A DNA stretch of 64,000 bases, taken from assembly GCF_003143755.1 (NCBI RefSeq), contig NZ_QFRI01000002.1:62001-126000 (forward strand), written 5' to 3'. This DNA is from Algibacter marinivivus. GTDB taxonomy: Bacteria > Bacteroidota > Bacteroidia > Flavobacteriales > Flavobacteriaceae. The position numbers and the translations under genes were made by a program. This document shows positions 45,264 to 54,928 of this stretch, piece by piece. Every line of letters begins with the position of its first letter. Positions within the stretch are counted from its first letter, which is position 1. Under the pieces are notes generated by a model. The model was not told where the DNA came from, made no database searches, and saw only the letters and a list, made by a program, of their open reading frames with translations.

Positions 45264-46079
45264 TTATTGATTCCCAAGAATAATGGGTAAACCACTATCT
45301 CCAGAACCAATAACTATGACTTTGCTATTTGGAGACTCTGATAATTTCATTGTAGCTTCAATGCCTTTATCTTGAAGGATTTTATCAGTTAAAGATGCGC
45401 TTAAAATTTTATTAGACTTTGCTTTACCTTCGGCTTCAATAATTTGCTTTTGCGCTTCTTTTTCAGCTGTAACTAATCTAAACTCATATTCTAAAGATTC
45501 TTGTTCTTGACGCAATTTACGCTCAATAGCTTCCTTAATCGTATTTGGCAGTGTAACGTCTCTAACTAGTACTTCGTTTAATTGTACATATTGCTTATCT
45601 AAAATCTTCTTTGTTTCAGCAAAAATTTCATCTTGAATAGCATCACGCTTACTAGAATATAATTGCTCAGGAGTATATCGACCAACAACACTACGTGCTG
45701 CACTTCGAATTGCTGGTTGAATAACGCGCTGCAAGTAATTCTGCCCTAATGATTGATGCAAGTTTCCTAAGTCTCCATAAACTGGCTCATACCAAGCAGA
45801 AGCATCAATTTGGATTTCTAATCCGTTTGATGATAATACTTTCATTTTCTCAAAAAGCTCTTGTTGACGTACTTCGTATACATAAACCTTATTCCAAGGC
45901 GCTACAATATGAAATCCTTCTGCCATTGGAGGTTCATCAGTAACAACTCCTTCTCCAAAGGTTTTAAAAAGTACTCCAGCTTCACCAGAGTCAATTGTTA
46001 CTGCTGATTTTGCTAATATTACTACTAATATAATTGCACCAATTATAAAAGGTAATGCCACTTTTGGTAATTTTTCCAT
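45264..46079 (-). CDS. Prohibitin-like SPFH/Band 7 membrane protein
   Basis: A 271-residue protein anchored by one N-terminal helix (about 9-27, ALPFIIGAIILVVILAKSAVTI). The SPFH domain follows: 'VDSGEAGVLFKTFGEGVVTDEPPMAEGFHIVAPWNKVYVYEVRQQE' and 'ALPAIRSAARSVVGRYTPEQLYSSKRDAIQDEIF'-like text. A coiled-coil tail (AIERKLRQEQESLEYEFRLVTAEKEAQKQIIEAEGKAKS) ends the domain. Prohibitins form rings that organise membranes or guard FtsH-type proteases. It is 10 bases after the VWA gene. Confidence 0.9.
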   Translation of the reverse strand: MEKLPKVALPFIIGAIILVVILAKSAVTIDSGEAGVLFKTFGEGVVTDEPPMAEGFHIVAPWNKVYVYEVRQQELFEKMKVLSSNGLEIQIDASAWYEPVYGDLGNLHQSLGQNYLQRVIQPAIRSAARSVVGRYTPEQLYSSKRDAIQDEIFAETKKILDKQYVQLNEVLVRDVTLPNTIKEAIERKLRQEQESLEYEFRLVTAEKEAQKQIIEAEGKAKSNKILSASLTDKILQDKGIEATMKLSESPNSKVIVIGSGDSGLPIILGNQ

Positions 46080-46089
46080 TTTTATCTAT

Positions 46090-48123
46090 TTAAATTAATC
46101 CGTTATATTTTCTTAAAAACCATTCTAAACCTAAGCTAAGTGTTATTACAGCTAGAAGATATTTCCAATCTATCAAAGGTATGGTATTTTTACTGCTTTT
46201 TTGAATAGGAACATAACGATTATCTCTCAATAAATCGCTTATCACATTTTCAGTGTTTGCAATAAAATAACTAGAACCCGAACTATTAGTAGCCAACTGT
46301 TGCAACTTTGTTACATCTGCATTTAAAAATTGTTGTTCTACATTATATTCTAAAATTTGAAAACCACCAGATTTAGAAATATTTTCGTTTGTTGCTCTTA
46401 CTGTAAAACTATATTCTGAAGGTGGCAAACTACTTAGATCAACTTGATAATTGTTGTTTTTTAGAATAAAAGGAAATGTCTTTTTTTCTTTTGAAATCTT
46501 ATCCGTTATGGTGATATTTAATGATTCACGAGTATCAAAAATATAGTTTTTATCAAAGAACTCTGCTTTAATGATGATATTTCCACTTCCGTTATAAAAT
46601 GATTGATAATCTATGTTTAATCTACTTTTTTGTTTGCTAGTAGCTAAATATTGAATGAGTTTCCCAATAAAATTATCAAAACCATTGAATGATTTTTCAT
46701 TGATATAGCTTTGAGCACGCCATTGCCAAATATTTTCTCCGAATAATACTGCTTCTCGTTTACCGTTAGTTTCAAAGGTTGATAAAAGTGGTTCGTTAGT
46801 TGAAACACCATTAACGTTTTTATTTAAAATAGATTCAAATGGAATGTTAAATTTTACTTCGCCATAATTTGAAATCAAAGGAGGAAGAGATTCAAAATCT
46901 ATATCATCAATAATAAAAGGTGAATAATTGATGTTTAATTCTGGAAGGTAATCTTCTGTTTGATCTGTTATTGTATGAGAGTAATCTTTAGAAACTCTAT
47001 TAATAAAACTAAGACTTGTTTTTGGTCCAATAATTACAAATCTATTTCTCTTTTCCGAATCTAGCCTATCTATTATAGTGTTAAATGTATTATTCGGTTG
47101 ATACAATATAATCAATTGAAAATCATTAAATTTATTAATAATATTTTTTGGATTAACGATTGAAACTGAACGCTGCTCGTTACTTTCAATACTCTTTTTT
47201 AAAGCACCAATATCTGGGTGCAAAAAATCACTAACAATGGCAATTTTTGTTTTTTGATTAATGACTTCTACAGCGAAATTCTTAGTATTATTTATCTTAT
47301 TCTTTTCACTTTCTAATGGAACTAATGTTGCCCTGTAATTACCAACTCCCACTCTATTCGCAGGTAAAGTAAAATTGATAACTTCTGAATTATCATTTTT
47401 TGAAAAGTTAATAGCTTTTGAATACAAAGTTGTATTACCACTCTTAACTACAAATTGAGATTTTATAGATTTATTGCCATTATATACTAAAATAGCTTCA
47501 ACGGGGAATTTGTTTTTTAAGAAAGCATATTTATTAACGTTGAATTGTTGAATTTTTAAATCAATATATGTTATGGTATCTCCTAATATGATTGGGTAAA
47601 TAGGTTGTTTATATGTGTTTGATGTAAATTGATAATCGTTTCCAAAAGTTTGATTTCCATCAGTAATAAGTACTGTTGGTGATGTTGTTTGCTTATATAT
47701 TTGATTTAATTGGGTAAACGCTTTAGAAATATTGGTTTGTTTATCCGAAAATGTAATAGAATCAGAAGATTTTAAATTTACACCAAAACTATAATAATTT
47801 ATATTGAACTTAGTTTGAATTTCCTTGTTTGACTTAATACTTTCCACAAAATCTAGTAAGGCTTTTTCTTGTTTTAAATGCTTTACAGAACTTGAATTAT
47901 CAATAGCGACAACTAAATTTGGTTTTTCAACTGAAACCTTTACTTGATCAAAACTTGGGTTGATTATTAAGAGTAAAACTGAAAACACTGTTAAAAACCT
48001 CAAAAAAGAGAAAAGCATGTTTATTCTTGACATGCTTTTCTTTTTTGTGAAGTACTGAAAAAGCGCTAAACCTAGCGACAAAATTCCAGCGAGTATAATG
48101 TATAATAGAGTTTCAGAACTCAT
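46090..48123 (-). CDS. VWA-domain membrane protein
   Basis: A 677-residue protein with two N-terminal membrane helices (about 7-25 and 37-56) and one near the C-terminus (about 650-666, LLAVITLSLGLEWFL). Between them, a von Willebrand factor A domain begins at about 68 with the metal-ion site DNSSS (Asp75, Ser77, Ser79) and 'SPTVLITDGNQTFGND'. A glutamine amidotransferase-like middle section and Ig-like strands follow. Bacteroidota carry such proteins next to BatA/BatD-like stress genes, but function is unproven. It is upstream of the SPFH gene in the same transcript. Confidence 0.75.
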   Translation of the reverse strand: MSSETLLYIILAGILSLGLALFQYFTKKKSMSRINMLFSFLRFLTVFSVLLLIINPSFDQVKVSVEKPNLVVAIDNSSSVKHLKQEKALLDFVESIKSNKEIQTKFNINYYSFGVNLKSSDSITFSDKQTNISKAFTQLNQIYKQTTSPTVLITDGNQTFGNDYQFTSNTYKQPIYPIILGDTITYIDLKIQQFNVNKYAFLKNKFPVEAILVYNGNKSIKSQFVVKSGNTTLYSKAINFSKNDNSEVINFTLPANRVGVGNYRATLVPLESEKNKINNTKNFAVEVINQKTKIAIVSDFLHPDIGALKKSIESNEQRSVSIVNPKNIINKFNDFQLIILYQPNNTFNTIIDRLDSEKRNRFVIIGPKTSLSFINRVSKDYSHTITDQTEDYLPELNINYSPFIIDDIDFESLPPLISNYGEVKFNIPFESILNKNVNGVSTNEPLLSTFETNGKREAVLFGENIWQWRAQSYINEKSFNGFDNFIGKLIQYLATSKQKSRLNIDYQSFYNGSGNIIIKAEFFDKNYIFDTRESLNITITDKISKEKKTFPFILKNNNYQVDLSSLPPSEYSFTVRATNENISKSGGFQILEYNVEQQFLNADVTKLQQLATNSSGSSYFIANTENVISDLLRDNRYVPIQKSSKNTIPLIDWKYLLAVITLSLGLEWFLRKYNGLI

Positions 48124-48156
48124 TAATAAACTTTAATTTTAATATATTGATGAGAA

Positions 48157-48180
48157 GATTCATGCCATCGTAGGAATAAC
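48157..48180. repeat. Degenerate copy of the ATTCCTGC repeat
   Basis: GATTCATGCCATCGTAGGAAT resembles one arm of the paired repeat at 38486-38554 (GATTCCTGCCTTCGCAGGAAT) with three changes. Single copy, between the VWA and fabG genes. Confidence 0.55.
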
Positions 48181-48182
48181 AA

Positions 48183-48929
48183 TTAAGTTAGCATTCCACC
48201 ATCAACGTTTAATGTTTGTCCAGTAACATAGGCACTCATATCGCTAGCTAAGAATACACAAACGTTAGCAATGTCTTCTGGAGTTCCTCCACGTTTCAGT
48301 GGAATTCCTGCACGCCATCCTTTTACAACTTCTTCATCTAATTTAGCTGTCATTTCAGTTTCAATAAAACCTGGAGCAACTACGTTACTTCTAATATTCC
48401 TAGAACCTAGCTCTAAAGCTACAGATTTTGAAAACCCAATAATACCAGCTTTTGAAGCTGCATAATTAGTTTGTCCCGCATTACCTTTGACCCCTACTAC
48501 TGAACTCATGTTTATAATTGAACCTTTTCGTTGCTTCAACATAGTGCGTTGCACTGCTTTTGTCATGTTAAAAACAGACTTTAGATTTACTTCAATTACT
48601 TTATCAAAATCTTCCTCTGAAATACGCATTAACAAATTATCTTTTGTAATTCCAGCATTATTAACTAAGACATCAATACTTCCAAACTCTGCTACTACGT
48701 CTGAAGCTAATTGTTGTGCTTCTTCAAAACTTGCAGCATTACTCTTGTATCCTTTTGCTTTTACTCCTAAAGCATTTAATTCTTTTTCTAATGCATTTGC
48801 TGCATCAACTGAGGAGCTATATGTAAACGCTACGTTCGCACCTTGTTCTGCAAAAACTTGTGCTATTCCTTTTCCGATACCACGGCTAGCTCCAGTAACT
48901 ATCGCAGTTTTTCCTTCTAATAATTTCAT
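48183..48929 (-). CDS. fabG: 3-oxoacyl-ACP reductase
   Basis: A 248-residue short-chain dehydrogenase. 'AIVTGASRGIGKGIA' is the NADPH loop, 'LVNNAGITKDNLLMRISEEDFD' and the catalytic set 'NMSSVVGVKGNAGQTNYAASKAG' (Ser143, Tyr156, Lys160) are the FabG forms, and the protein ends 'YVTGQTLNVDGGMLT'. It reduces beta-ketoacyl-ACP in fatty-acid synthesis. It has a near-ideal promoter at 48970-48998. Confidence 0.95.
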   Translation of the reverse strand: MKLLEGKTAIVTGASRGIGKGIAQVFAEQGANVAFTYSSSVDAANALEKELNALGVKAKGYKSNAASFEEAQQLASDVVAEFGSIDVLVNNAGITKDNLLMRISEEDFDKVIEVNLKSVFNMTKAVQRTMLKQRKGSIINMSSVVGVKGNAGQTNYAASKAGIIGFSKSVALELGSRNIRSNVVAPGFIETEMTAKLDEEVVKGWRAGIPLKRGGTPEDIANVCVFLASDMSAYVTGQTLNVDGGMLT

Positions 48930-48969
48930 TTATAATATGTAGTTAGTTTGTTTTTAATCTTGCTATATT

Positions 48970-48998
48970 CAAATATAACAAATAGAACTGTTTTCAAA
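48970..48998 (-). promoter_or_regulatory. fabG promoter
   Basis: On the minus strand TTTG (48995-48998) precedes TATATTTG (48970-48977) by 17 bases, a good fit to the Bacteroidota TTTG...TAnnTTTG promoter. The start codon is 41 bases further on. Confidence 0.7.
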
Positions 48999-49029
48999 TA
49001 AAAAAACCTCACAAGTTTTGCAAGGTTTT
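48999..49029 (-). terminator. Terminator of the lipocalin-like lipoprotein gene
   Basis: On the minus strand AAAACCTTGCAA pairs with TTGTGAGGTTTT (12 bp, two G-T pairs) around AAC and is followed by T-runs. Its T-run overlaps the -33 of the fabG promoter. Confidence 0.7.
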
Positions 49030-49118
49030 CAGTTTCAAAATTTTATTATTTTATTTTTTTATAGCTAACTTAAATTCTTTTTTAACAATTTTAAAAATCT
49101 GCATATCTATAAGTTCTC

Positions 49119-49589
49119 CTAAATTATTCTCTTATAGGTATAAACTCTCTCAAAGTCTTCATCTAAATTACTAAATATTAGATCTATAAAAACTATTTCA
49201 GGATCATCACCTATTGAAGTATAAGTGATTTCAAAATTATTAGTATAATTAGTATTTGACTCAGAGCCATTAATAGTTAAGGTTAAGTCAAAATCGCCAT
49301 CATCAGATTTCCAAGTACCTCTGAAAGTTTCAGGGCTGCATGAATCAAGTGCTTCTGTCCAAAAATATACAGTACCAATATAATTTCCATTAAACGCACT
49401 ATTAGTTATAAATTCAGATATGGTTGTTTTATCACACTCAGTTATTTGTTGATCTCCATCAAATGTTATTGAAACTAACTCCCATTTACCTTCCAAATCT
49501 TCAATAAGTTTTTCATCATCTTCAATCTCTATTTCACAATTAAATAATATAACAAGCAACGATACAAATGCAAATAGTTTAAATTTCAT
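49119..49589 (-). CDS. Lipocalin-like lipoprotein
   Basis: A 156-residue predicted lipoprotein: hydrophobic N-terminus with lipobox VILFNC (Cys18). The mature part is acidic at first (EIEIEDDEKLIEDL) and then a lipocalin-like beta-barrel: 'LEGKWELVSITFDGDQQI', 'GTWKSDDGDFDLTLTI', 'FERVYTYKRI'. Two Cys (in 'TECDKTT' and 'DSCSPET') may pair. Ligand unknown. It precedes fabG but has its own terminator. Confidence 0.7.
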   Translation of the reverse strand: MKFKLFAFVSLLVILFNCEIEIEDDEKLIEDLEGKWELVSITFDGDQQITECDKTTISEFITNSAFNGNYIGTVYFWTEALDSCSPETFRGTWKSDDGDFDLTLTINGSESNTNYTNNFEITYTSIGDDPEIVFIDLIFSNLDEDFERVYTYKRII

Positions 49590-49633
49590 ATTAAATATAT
49601 TTTCAAGCTAAAATAGATTAGATTTTAAACAAA

Positions 49634-49659
49634 AAAAATCCCCAATAATGGGGATTTTT
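49634..49659 (-). terminator. sucD terminator
   Basis: AAAAATCCCC (49634-49643) and GGGGATTTTT (49650-49659) are exact complements with loop AATAAT, T-run on both sides, 20 bases after the sucD stop. Confidence 0.85.
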
Positions 49660-49679
49660 AAATTTATTTATTAAAAATT

Positions 49680-50552
49680 TTAACCTAATACTTCGGCAAT
49701 TTTTTTACCTATCTCCGCAGGCGAATCCACAACGTGAATGCCACATGCTCTCATAATTTTCTTTTTTGCCTGAGCTGTATCATCGCTACCACCTACTATA
49801 GCACCAGCGTGCCCCATTGTACGACCTGCAGGAGCTGTTTCACCAGCAATAAAACCAACAACTGGTTTTTTACTACCACTTGCTTTGTACCAGTTTGCAG
49901 CATCTGCTTCTAGTTGCCCTCCTATTTCACCTATCATTACAACAGCTTCGGTTTCAGGATCGTTAATCAACAATTCTACAGCTTCTTTTGTAGTAGTTCC
50001 AATAATTGGATCTCCCCCAATACCAATAGCAGTAGTGATTCCAAGACCTTGTTTTACAACTTGATCAGCAGCTTCGTAAGTTAAAGTACCCGATTTTGAA
50101 ACGATACCTACTTTACCTTGTTTAAAAACAAAACCTGGCATGATACCAACTTTTGCCTCACCTGGAGTGATGACACCTGGACAGTTAGGGCCAATTAAAC
50201 GGCAATCTTTATTTTTTATATAGCTTGATGCTGTAATCATATCAGCAACAGGAATACCTTCAGTAATAGTGATAATTACTTTTATCCCAGCGTCGGCAGC
50301 TTCCATAATGGCATCTGCAGCAAATGCTGGCGGTACAAAAATAATTGTCGTGTCTGCATCAACTTGCTCTACTGCTTCTTGAACCGTATTGAAAACTGGC
50401 TTGCCTAAATGTGTTTGTCCACCTTTACCTGGAGTAACACCACCGACTACGTTTGTTCCGTATTCAATCATCTGACCAGCATGAAATGTACCTTCACTAC
50501 CTGTAAATCCTTGAACTATAATATTTGAATCTTTATTTACTAAAACACTCAT
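49680..50552 (-). CDS. sucD: Succinyl-CoA synthetase alpha subunit
   Basis: A 290-residue TCA-cycle enzyme subunit. '[35 protein letters not shown]' is the CoA-binding loop, '[20 protein letters not shown]' follows, and the phospho-His is His248 in '[12 protein letters not shown]'. It converts succinyl-CoA to succinate with GTP/ATP formation. The beta subunit is not in the window. Its minus-strand promoter has TACATTTG at 50578-50585. Confidence 0.96.
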   Translation of the reverse strand: MSVLVNKDSNIIVQGFTGSEGTFHAGQMIEYGTNVVGGVTPGKGGQTHLGKPVFNTVQEAVEQVDADTTIIFVPPAFAADAIMEAADAGIKVIITITEGIPVADMITASSYIKNKDCRLIGPNCPGVITPGEAKVGIMPGFVFKQGKVGIVSKSGTLTYEAADQVVKQGLGITTAIGIGGDPIIGTTTKEAVELLINDPETEAVVMIGEIGGQLEADAANWYKASGSKKPVVGFIAGETAPAGRTMGHAGAIVGGSDDTAQAKKKIMRACGIHVVDSPAEIGKKIAEVLG

Positions 50553-50577
50553 ATTTTTCTATTTGAATATTGTTTTA

Positions 50578-50585
50578 CAAATGTA
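50578..50585 (-). promoter_or_regulatory. -7 box of sucD
   Basis: TACATTTG on the minus strand, an exact TAnnTTTG match 26 bases before the ATG. The upstream region lacks a clear -33 TTG. Confidence 0.5.
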
Positions 50586-50619
50586 ATTTTTTGAACTGAC
50601 TTATTTATCTTAAAAAATC

Positions 50620-51552
50620 TTAATTTTTTAATTGTTTTAAAATATTTGGAATCTGCTTGATTGATGCCATTTCCTTTAGCTTCAAACGAACTTCTTGTAT
50701 TGGTGTTCCCCAATACGTTTTTCCGCCTTCTATAGATTTTGTAACTCCAGATTGCCCTTGAACCACTGCTTTTTTACCAATAGTAATTCCGCTTGTAGTA
50801 CCAACTTGCCCCCAGAGTGTTACTTCATCTTCGATAACCACGCAACCAGCAATACCAACTTGTGAGGCTATTAAGCATTTTTTACCAATTACAGTATCGT
50901 GACCTACTTGAATAAGGTTATCTAATTTTGAACCTTCACCTATGATTGTGTCTCCACTAACACCTCTATCTATTGTACAGCCTGCACCTATATCTACATT
51001 ATCTTCTATAACTACTCGTCCTCCAGATTTTAATCTATCGAAACCTTCTGGCCTGTTTTTATAATAAAATGCATTAGCTCCTAAAACAACTCCAGAATGC
51101 AGTGTTACATTATCTCCTATAATAGCATCATCATAAACACTAACATTAGAATGAATAATACAATTATCTCCTATTGTAACATTATGCCCTATAAAGCTAT
51201 TGGGCTGAATCACTGTGTTTTTACCAATTTTAGATGAAGGGGAAATTGAAACATTTGAAGCTACAAATGGCTTGAAATGATCAGTTAATTTATTAAAATC
51301 TCTAAAAGGGTCATCACTTACTAAAAGTGCTTTTCCTTCTGGACATTCTACCTCTTTATTTATAAGGACTATTGTAGCTGCAGATTCTAATGCTTTGTTA
51401 TAATATTTTGGATGATCTACAAAAACGATATCTCCAGGTTCTACAACATGAATTTCGTTCATACCAAGAATTTGAAAACCTGCATCTCCAATGAATTTGC
51501 AACCTATGAGGTTTGCAATTTGTTCTAGAGTATGTGGTTTAGGAAATTTCAT
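50620..51552 (-). CDS. LpxD-like acyltransferase (second copy)
   Basis: A 310-residue left-handed beta-helix acyltransferase of the LpxD type. The N-terminal uridine-binding-like domain opens '[53 protein letters not shown]', and hexapeptide repeats follow from about 105. The catalytic His is in '[16 protein letters not shown]'. A second, longer LpxD homologue lies at 54919-55941; the two share layout, so this is a divergent paralogue possibly with a different acyl or sugar substrate. It sits 3 bases after a lipoprotein gene. Confidence 0.82.
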   Translation of the reverse strand: MKFPKPHTLEQIANLIGCKFIGDAGFQILGMNEIHVVEPGDIVFVDHPKYYNKALESAATIVLINKEVECPEGKALLVSDDPFRDFNKLTDHFKPFVASNVSISPSSKIGKNTVIQPNSFIGHNVTIGDNCIIHSNVSVYDDAIIGDNVTLHSGVVLGANAFYYKNRPEGFDRLKSGGRVVIEDNVDIGAGCTIDRGVSGDTIIGEGSKLDNLIQVGHDTVIGKKCLIASQVGIAGCVVIEDEVTLWGQVGTTSGITIGKKAVVQGQSGVTKSIEGGKTYWGTPIQEVRLKLKEMASIKQIPNILKQLKN

Positions 51553-51555
51553 AAA

Positions 51556-52167
51556 TTACAATTCGTTAAATGATGAATTTATATACTCAAATGTATTTTC
51601 ATATTTCATCCTTCTGTCACCCAAGGTCCAATTCATAATCATATAAATGTTTTCTTTTCCCGAAACAAAACCAATTAGATAGAAAAAATCTAACCCATCA
51701 ACAATACCAGACATTTTAAACTGTCTTGCTGGCAAACTATTAATACTAGTTAATCCATAATCCTCAATTTTTACGTCTTCAATAGCTTCTCGAAACATTT
51801 GCTTCTGAATAATCTTATAGTTTTCAATTGGTGAAAGTTCATCATTATATTCATCAAACTCTTTGAACGTGTCAATGAAGTTTTGCTTGTTTTCCTCTAT
51901 AACAACCGTATAAGTTTCTTTAAAAATGTTTGCATACTCTAGCGATGCTTCATCGTGTAGATTAGGCATATTTTTCATATACTTAGGAACACTTAACTCA
52001 TATTGTTCACTTACTGTTACTGTTGAAAAATTACTTGCAGATATTGATTCTGGCTGTTTAGAAGAACCAGAGATATTTTCAGCAGCCTCTTTGAGTTTTT
52101 GTATACAACTTGTAGAAATAAAAATTATAATAAAAACAAGAGAATACCTTAAAACATTTTTAATCAT
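51556..52167 (-). CDS. Predicted lipoprotein of unknown function
   Basis: A 203-residue lipoprotein; the signal 'NVLRYSLVFIIIFISTSC' ends at lipobox Cys21. A Ser/Lys-rich linker is followed by a beta-rich domain ('EQYELSVPKYMKNMPNLHDEASLEYANIFKETYTVVIEE'), and later 'SLPARQFKMSGIVDGLDFFYLIGFVSGKENIYMIMNWT', resembling PsbP/MOG1-like domains. The start overlaps the efp stop by 4 bases, so it is in the same transcript. Role unknown. Confidence 0.7.
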   Translation of the reverse strand: MIKNVLRYSLVFIIIFISTSCIQKLKEAAENISGSSKQPESISASNFSTVTVSEQYELSVPKYMKNMPNLHDEASLEYANIFKETYTVVIEENKQNFIDTFKEFDEYNDELSPIENYKIIQKQMFREAIEDVKIEDYGLTSINSLPARQFKMSGIVDGLDFFYLIGFVSGKENIYMIMNWTLGDRRMKYENTFEYINSSFNEL

Positions 52168-52730
52168 TCTTTTACACGCTCTTTATAAGTCCCTTTTGCA
52201 GTTTCTATTTTAATTTTATCACCTTCATTGATAAACAGCGGTACATTAACTTCTGCTCCAGTTTCTACAGTAGCTGGTTTTGTTGCATTTGTTGCTGTGT
52301 TTCCTTTTACACCAGGCTCAGTATGCGTAACTTCTAATATAACACTTGCTGGTAAATCTACAGAAAGCGGCATATTATCTTCAGTATTAATAAGCACTGT
52401 AACAACCTCTCCTTCTTTCATCAACCCAGGATTATCTAAAGCAGCTTCTAATAAACGTATTTGTGTATAATCGGCTTCATTCATAAAATGATAAAACTCG
52501 CCATCATTGTATAAATATTGAAACTTATGCGTTTCGACACGTACATCTTCTAATTTATGTCCAGCAGAAAATGTATTATCTAGTACTTTTCCGCTTGTTA
52601 CACTTTTCATTTTTGTTCTTACAAACGCTGGTCCTTTACCAGGTTTTACGTGTAAAAACTCAATAATTTTATAAATATCATTATTATAACGAATACATAA
52701 TCCGTTTCTGATGTCGCTTGTTGTTGCCAT
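52164..52730 (-). CDS. efp: Translation elongation factor P
   Basis: A 188-residue three-domain ribosomal factor that rescues stalls at polyproline. The N-terminal KOW-like domain has 'FLHVKPGKGPAFVRTKMKSV' with tip Lys32, 'GHKLEDVRVETHKFQYLYNDG' continues, and the OB domains carry 'LPASVILEVTHTEPGVKGNTATNATKPATVETGAEVNVPLFINEGDKIKIET'. Length is normal. It is downstream of lpxA by 3 bases and overlaps the lipoprotein gene. Confidence 0.96.
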   Translation of the reverse strand: MATTSDIRNGLCIRYNNDIYKIIEFLHVKPGKGPAFVRTKMKSVTSGKVLDNTFSAGHKLEDVRVETHKFQYLYNDGEFYHFMNEADYTQIRLLEAALDNPGLMKEGEVVTVLINTEDNMPLSVDLPASVILEVTHTEPGVKGNTATNATKPATVETGAEVNVPLFINEGDKIKIETAKGTYKERVKE

Positions 52731-52733
52731 AAA

Positions 52734-53519
52734 TTAGTTTGATTTGAAATATCCTTTCATGATACCTCTGTGTGAATTTTTTATAAATTGAAGAATCTCA
52801 TCTCGCTCTGGAGTTGCTTCCATTTCAGCTTCAATAATATCTGCTGCTTGTGAATTATTATAATTTTTTTGATACAAGATTCTAAATATATCTTGAATTT
52901 CTCTAATTTTTTCTGTTGAAAAACCTCGTCTTCTTAATCCTACTGAATTAATACCTACATAAGATAAAGGCTCTCTAGCTGCTTTTACAAATGGTGGAAC
53001 ATCTTTTCTAACTAAAGAACCTCCAGTTACAAAAGCATGATTTCCAACTGAAACAAACTGATGAACAGCAGTCATACCAGCTAAAACAACATAGTCGCCA
53101 ACATTAATATGACCAGCAAGTGTACTATTATTTGAAAATATACAGTTTTTTCCAACAACGCAATCATGTGCAATATGGCAATACGCCATTATTAAACAGT
53201 TATCCCCAACAACAGTTTTCATTCTGTCTGTGGTGCCTCTGTTAATAGTTACACACTCTCTTATCGTAACGTTATCTCCTATTTCGACTGTAGTATCCTC
53301 ATCATTATATTTTAAATCTTGAGGAACAGCAGAAATTACAGAACCTGGAAAGATATTGCAATTTTTACCAATTCGTGCCCCTTCCATGATAGTAACATTA
53401 CTACCAATCCATGTACCTTCTCCAATTTTAACATTATTATGTATAGTAGCGAAGGGTTCTATAACAACATTTTTTGCAATTTTTGCACCAGGGTGCACAT
53501 AAGCTAATGGTTGATTCAT
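52734..53519 (-). CDS. lpxA: UDP-N-acetylglucosamine acyltransferase
   Basis: A 261-residue left-handed beta-helix enzyme, first step of lipid A synthesis. It opens 'AYVHPGAKIAKNVVIEPFATIHNNVKIGEGTWIGSNVTIMEG', has catalytic His in 'LIMAYCHIAHDCVVGKNC', and ends with the C-terminal helical domain (GINSVGLRRRGFSTEKIREIQDIFRILY). Next to lpxC-fabZ (2-base gap). Confidence 0.95.
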   Translation of the reverse strand: MNQPLAYVHPGAKIAKNVVIEPFATIHNNVKIGEGTWIGSNVTIMEGARIGKNCNIFPGSVISAVPQDLKYNDEDTTVEIGDNVTIRECVTINRGTTDRMKTVVGDNCLIMAYCHIAHDCVVGKNCIFSNNSTLAGHINVGDYVVLAGMTAVHQFVSVGNHAFVTGGSLVRKDVPPFVKAAREPLSYVGINSVGLRRRGFSTEKIREIQDIFRILYQKNYNNSQAADIIEAEMEATPERDEILQFIKNSHRGIMKGYFKSN

Positions 53520-53521
53520 AA

Positions 53522-54928
53522 TTATTTTACTTTAGAAATTTGGGCCATTAATTCTGCTTCTGCACATAATTTACCGTTTGAATATGCATAACCCTGCATA
53601 TGACATATACCTCTGCGAATTGGAGTTATTAAAGAACAATTAAATATTAAAGTGTCCCCAGGACTTACTTTTTGTTTAAATTTTACATTATCCATTTTCA
53701 TGAAGAATGTTAAATAATTTTCAGGATCTGGAACCGTGTTTAGAACCAAAATACCCCCTGTTTGTGCCATAGCCTCAACAATTAGAACCCCTGGCATTAC
53801 TGGTGCTCCAGGAAAATGTCCTTTGAAGAATTCTTCATTCATCGTCACGTTTTTTGTAGCTATAACATGATTTTCAGAAAGCTCAAATACTTTGTCTATT
53901 AATAAAAATGGTTGCCTGTGAGGTAGCATTTCCATAATTTGAACAACGTCCATTAAAGGTGGTTGATTCAAATCTATTGTTGGTACATTATTACGACGAT
54001 CATTCTTTATTATTTTTGCTAATTTTTTTGCAAACTGAGTATTTACAAAATGTCCCGGTTTATTAGCTATAACTTTACCTCTTATTCGAGTTCCCACAAG
54101 AGCTAAATCTCCTAAAACATCCAATAGCTTATGTCTTGCAGCTTCATTTGGATAATGCAATGTTAAGTTATCAAGAATACCGTTTGGCTTAACCGCAATA
54201 GAATCCTTCTTAAAGGCGACCTTTAACTTCTCCATAGTTTCAGTAGATAATGCTTTATCAACATAAACAATTGCATTATTTAAATCACCTCCTTTAATTA
54301 AACCGTTCTCTAGTAACATTTCAATTTCATGCAAAAAACTAAATGTGCGAGAGTCTGAAATATCATTTTTAAAATCTGCAATATGGTTTAATGTAGCATT
54401 TTGAGTTCCTAAAACTTTAGTACCAAAATCAACCATTGTAGTTATTTGATATTCTTTTGATGGCATAACAAGAATTTCGCTTCCTGTTTCTTCATCTACA
54501 TAAGAAACTATATCAGTAATAACAAACTCTTCTCTAAAAGCATCAAGCTCAATTACACCAGCCTTTTCTATAGCTTCAACAAAAAACTTTGAAGATCCAT
54601 CCATTATTGGTGGTTCTGAAGCATTTAATTCTATAATTGCATTATCAACATCTAAACCAACTAAAGCAGCTAATACATGCTCAGAAGTTTGTATAGTCAC
54701 ACCGTTTTTCTCTAAACAGGTTCCGCGTTGTGTATTAGTAACATAGTTCGCATCAGCTTTCATAACTGGCTCTCCTTCTAAATCTAATCTTTTAAAAGCA
54801 AACCCTGAGTTAGCTGGCGCAGGTTTAAAAGTTAAGGTAACATCTTTACCAGTATGTAACCCTACTCCTGTTAAAGAAATGGCTTCTTTAATAGTTTTTT
54901 GTTTAATTTCTGTATTGACTATTCCCAT
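53522..54928 (-). CDS. lpxC-fabZ: Bifunctional LpxC deacetylase/FabZ dehydratase
   Basis: A 468-residue fusion typical of Bacteroidota. The LpxC part (about 1-300) has '[17 protein letters not shown]', '[33 protein letters not shown]' and the zinc site with '[22 protein letters not shown]'. The FabZ part (about 320-468) shows '[13 protein letters not shown]' and '[26 protein letters not shown]' with catalytic His/Glu. It deacetylates UDP-3-acyl-GlcNAc and dehydrates 3-hydroxyacyl-ACP, linking lipid A to fatty-acid supply. It overlaps lpxD by 10 bases. Confidence 0.96.
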   Translation of the reverse strand: MGIVNTEIKQKTIKEAISLTGVGLHTGKDVTLTFKPAPANSGFAFKRLDLEGEPVMKADANYVTNTQRGTCLEKNGVTIQTSEHVLAALVGLDVDNAIIELNASEPPIMDGSSKFFVEAIEKAGVIELDAFREEFVITDIVSYVDEETGSEILVMPSKEYQITTMVDFGTKVLGTQNATLNHIADFKNDISDSRTFSFLHEIEMLLENGLIKGGDLNNAIVYVDKALSTETMEKLKVAFKKDSIAVKPNGILDNLTLHYPNEAARHKLLDVLGDLALVGTRIRGKVIANKPGHFVNTQFAKKLAKIIKNDRRNNVPTIDLNQPPLMDVVQIMEMLPHRQPFLLIDKVFELSENHVIATKNVTMNEEFFKGHFPGAPVMPGVLIVEAMAQTGGILVLNTVPDPENYLTFFMKMDNVKFKQKVSPGDTLIFNCSLITPIRRGICHMQGYAYSNGKLCAEAELMAQISKVK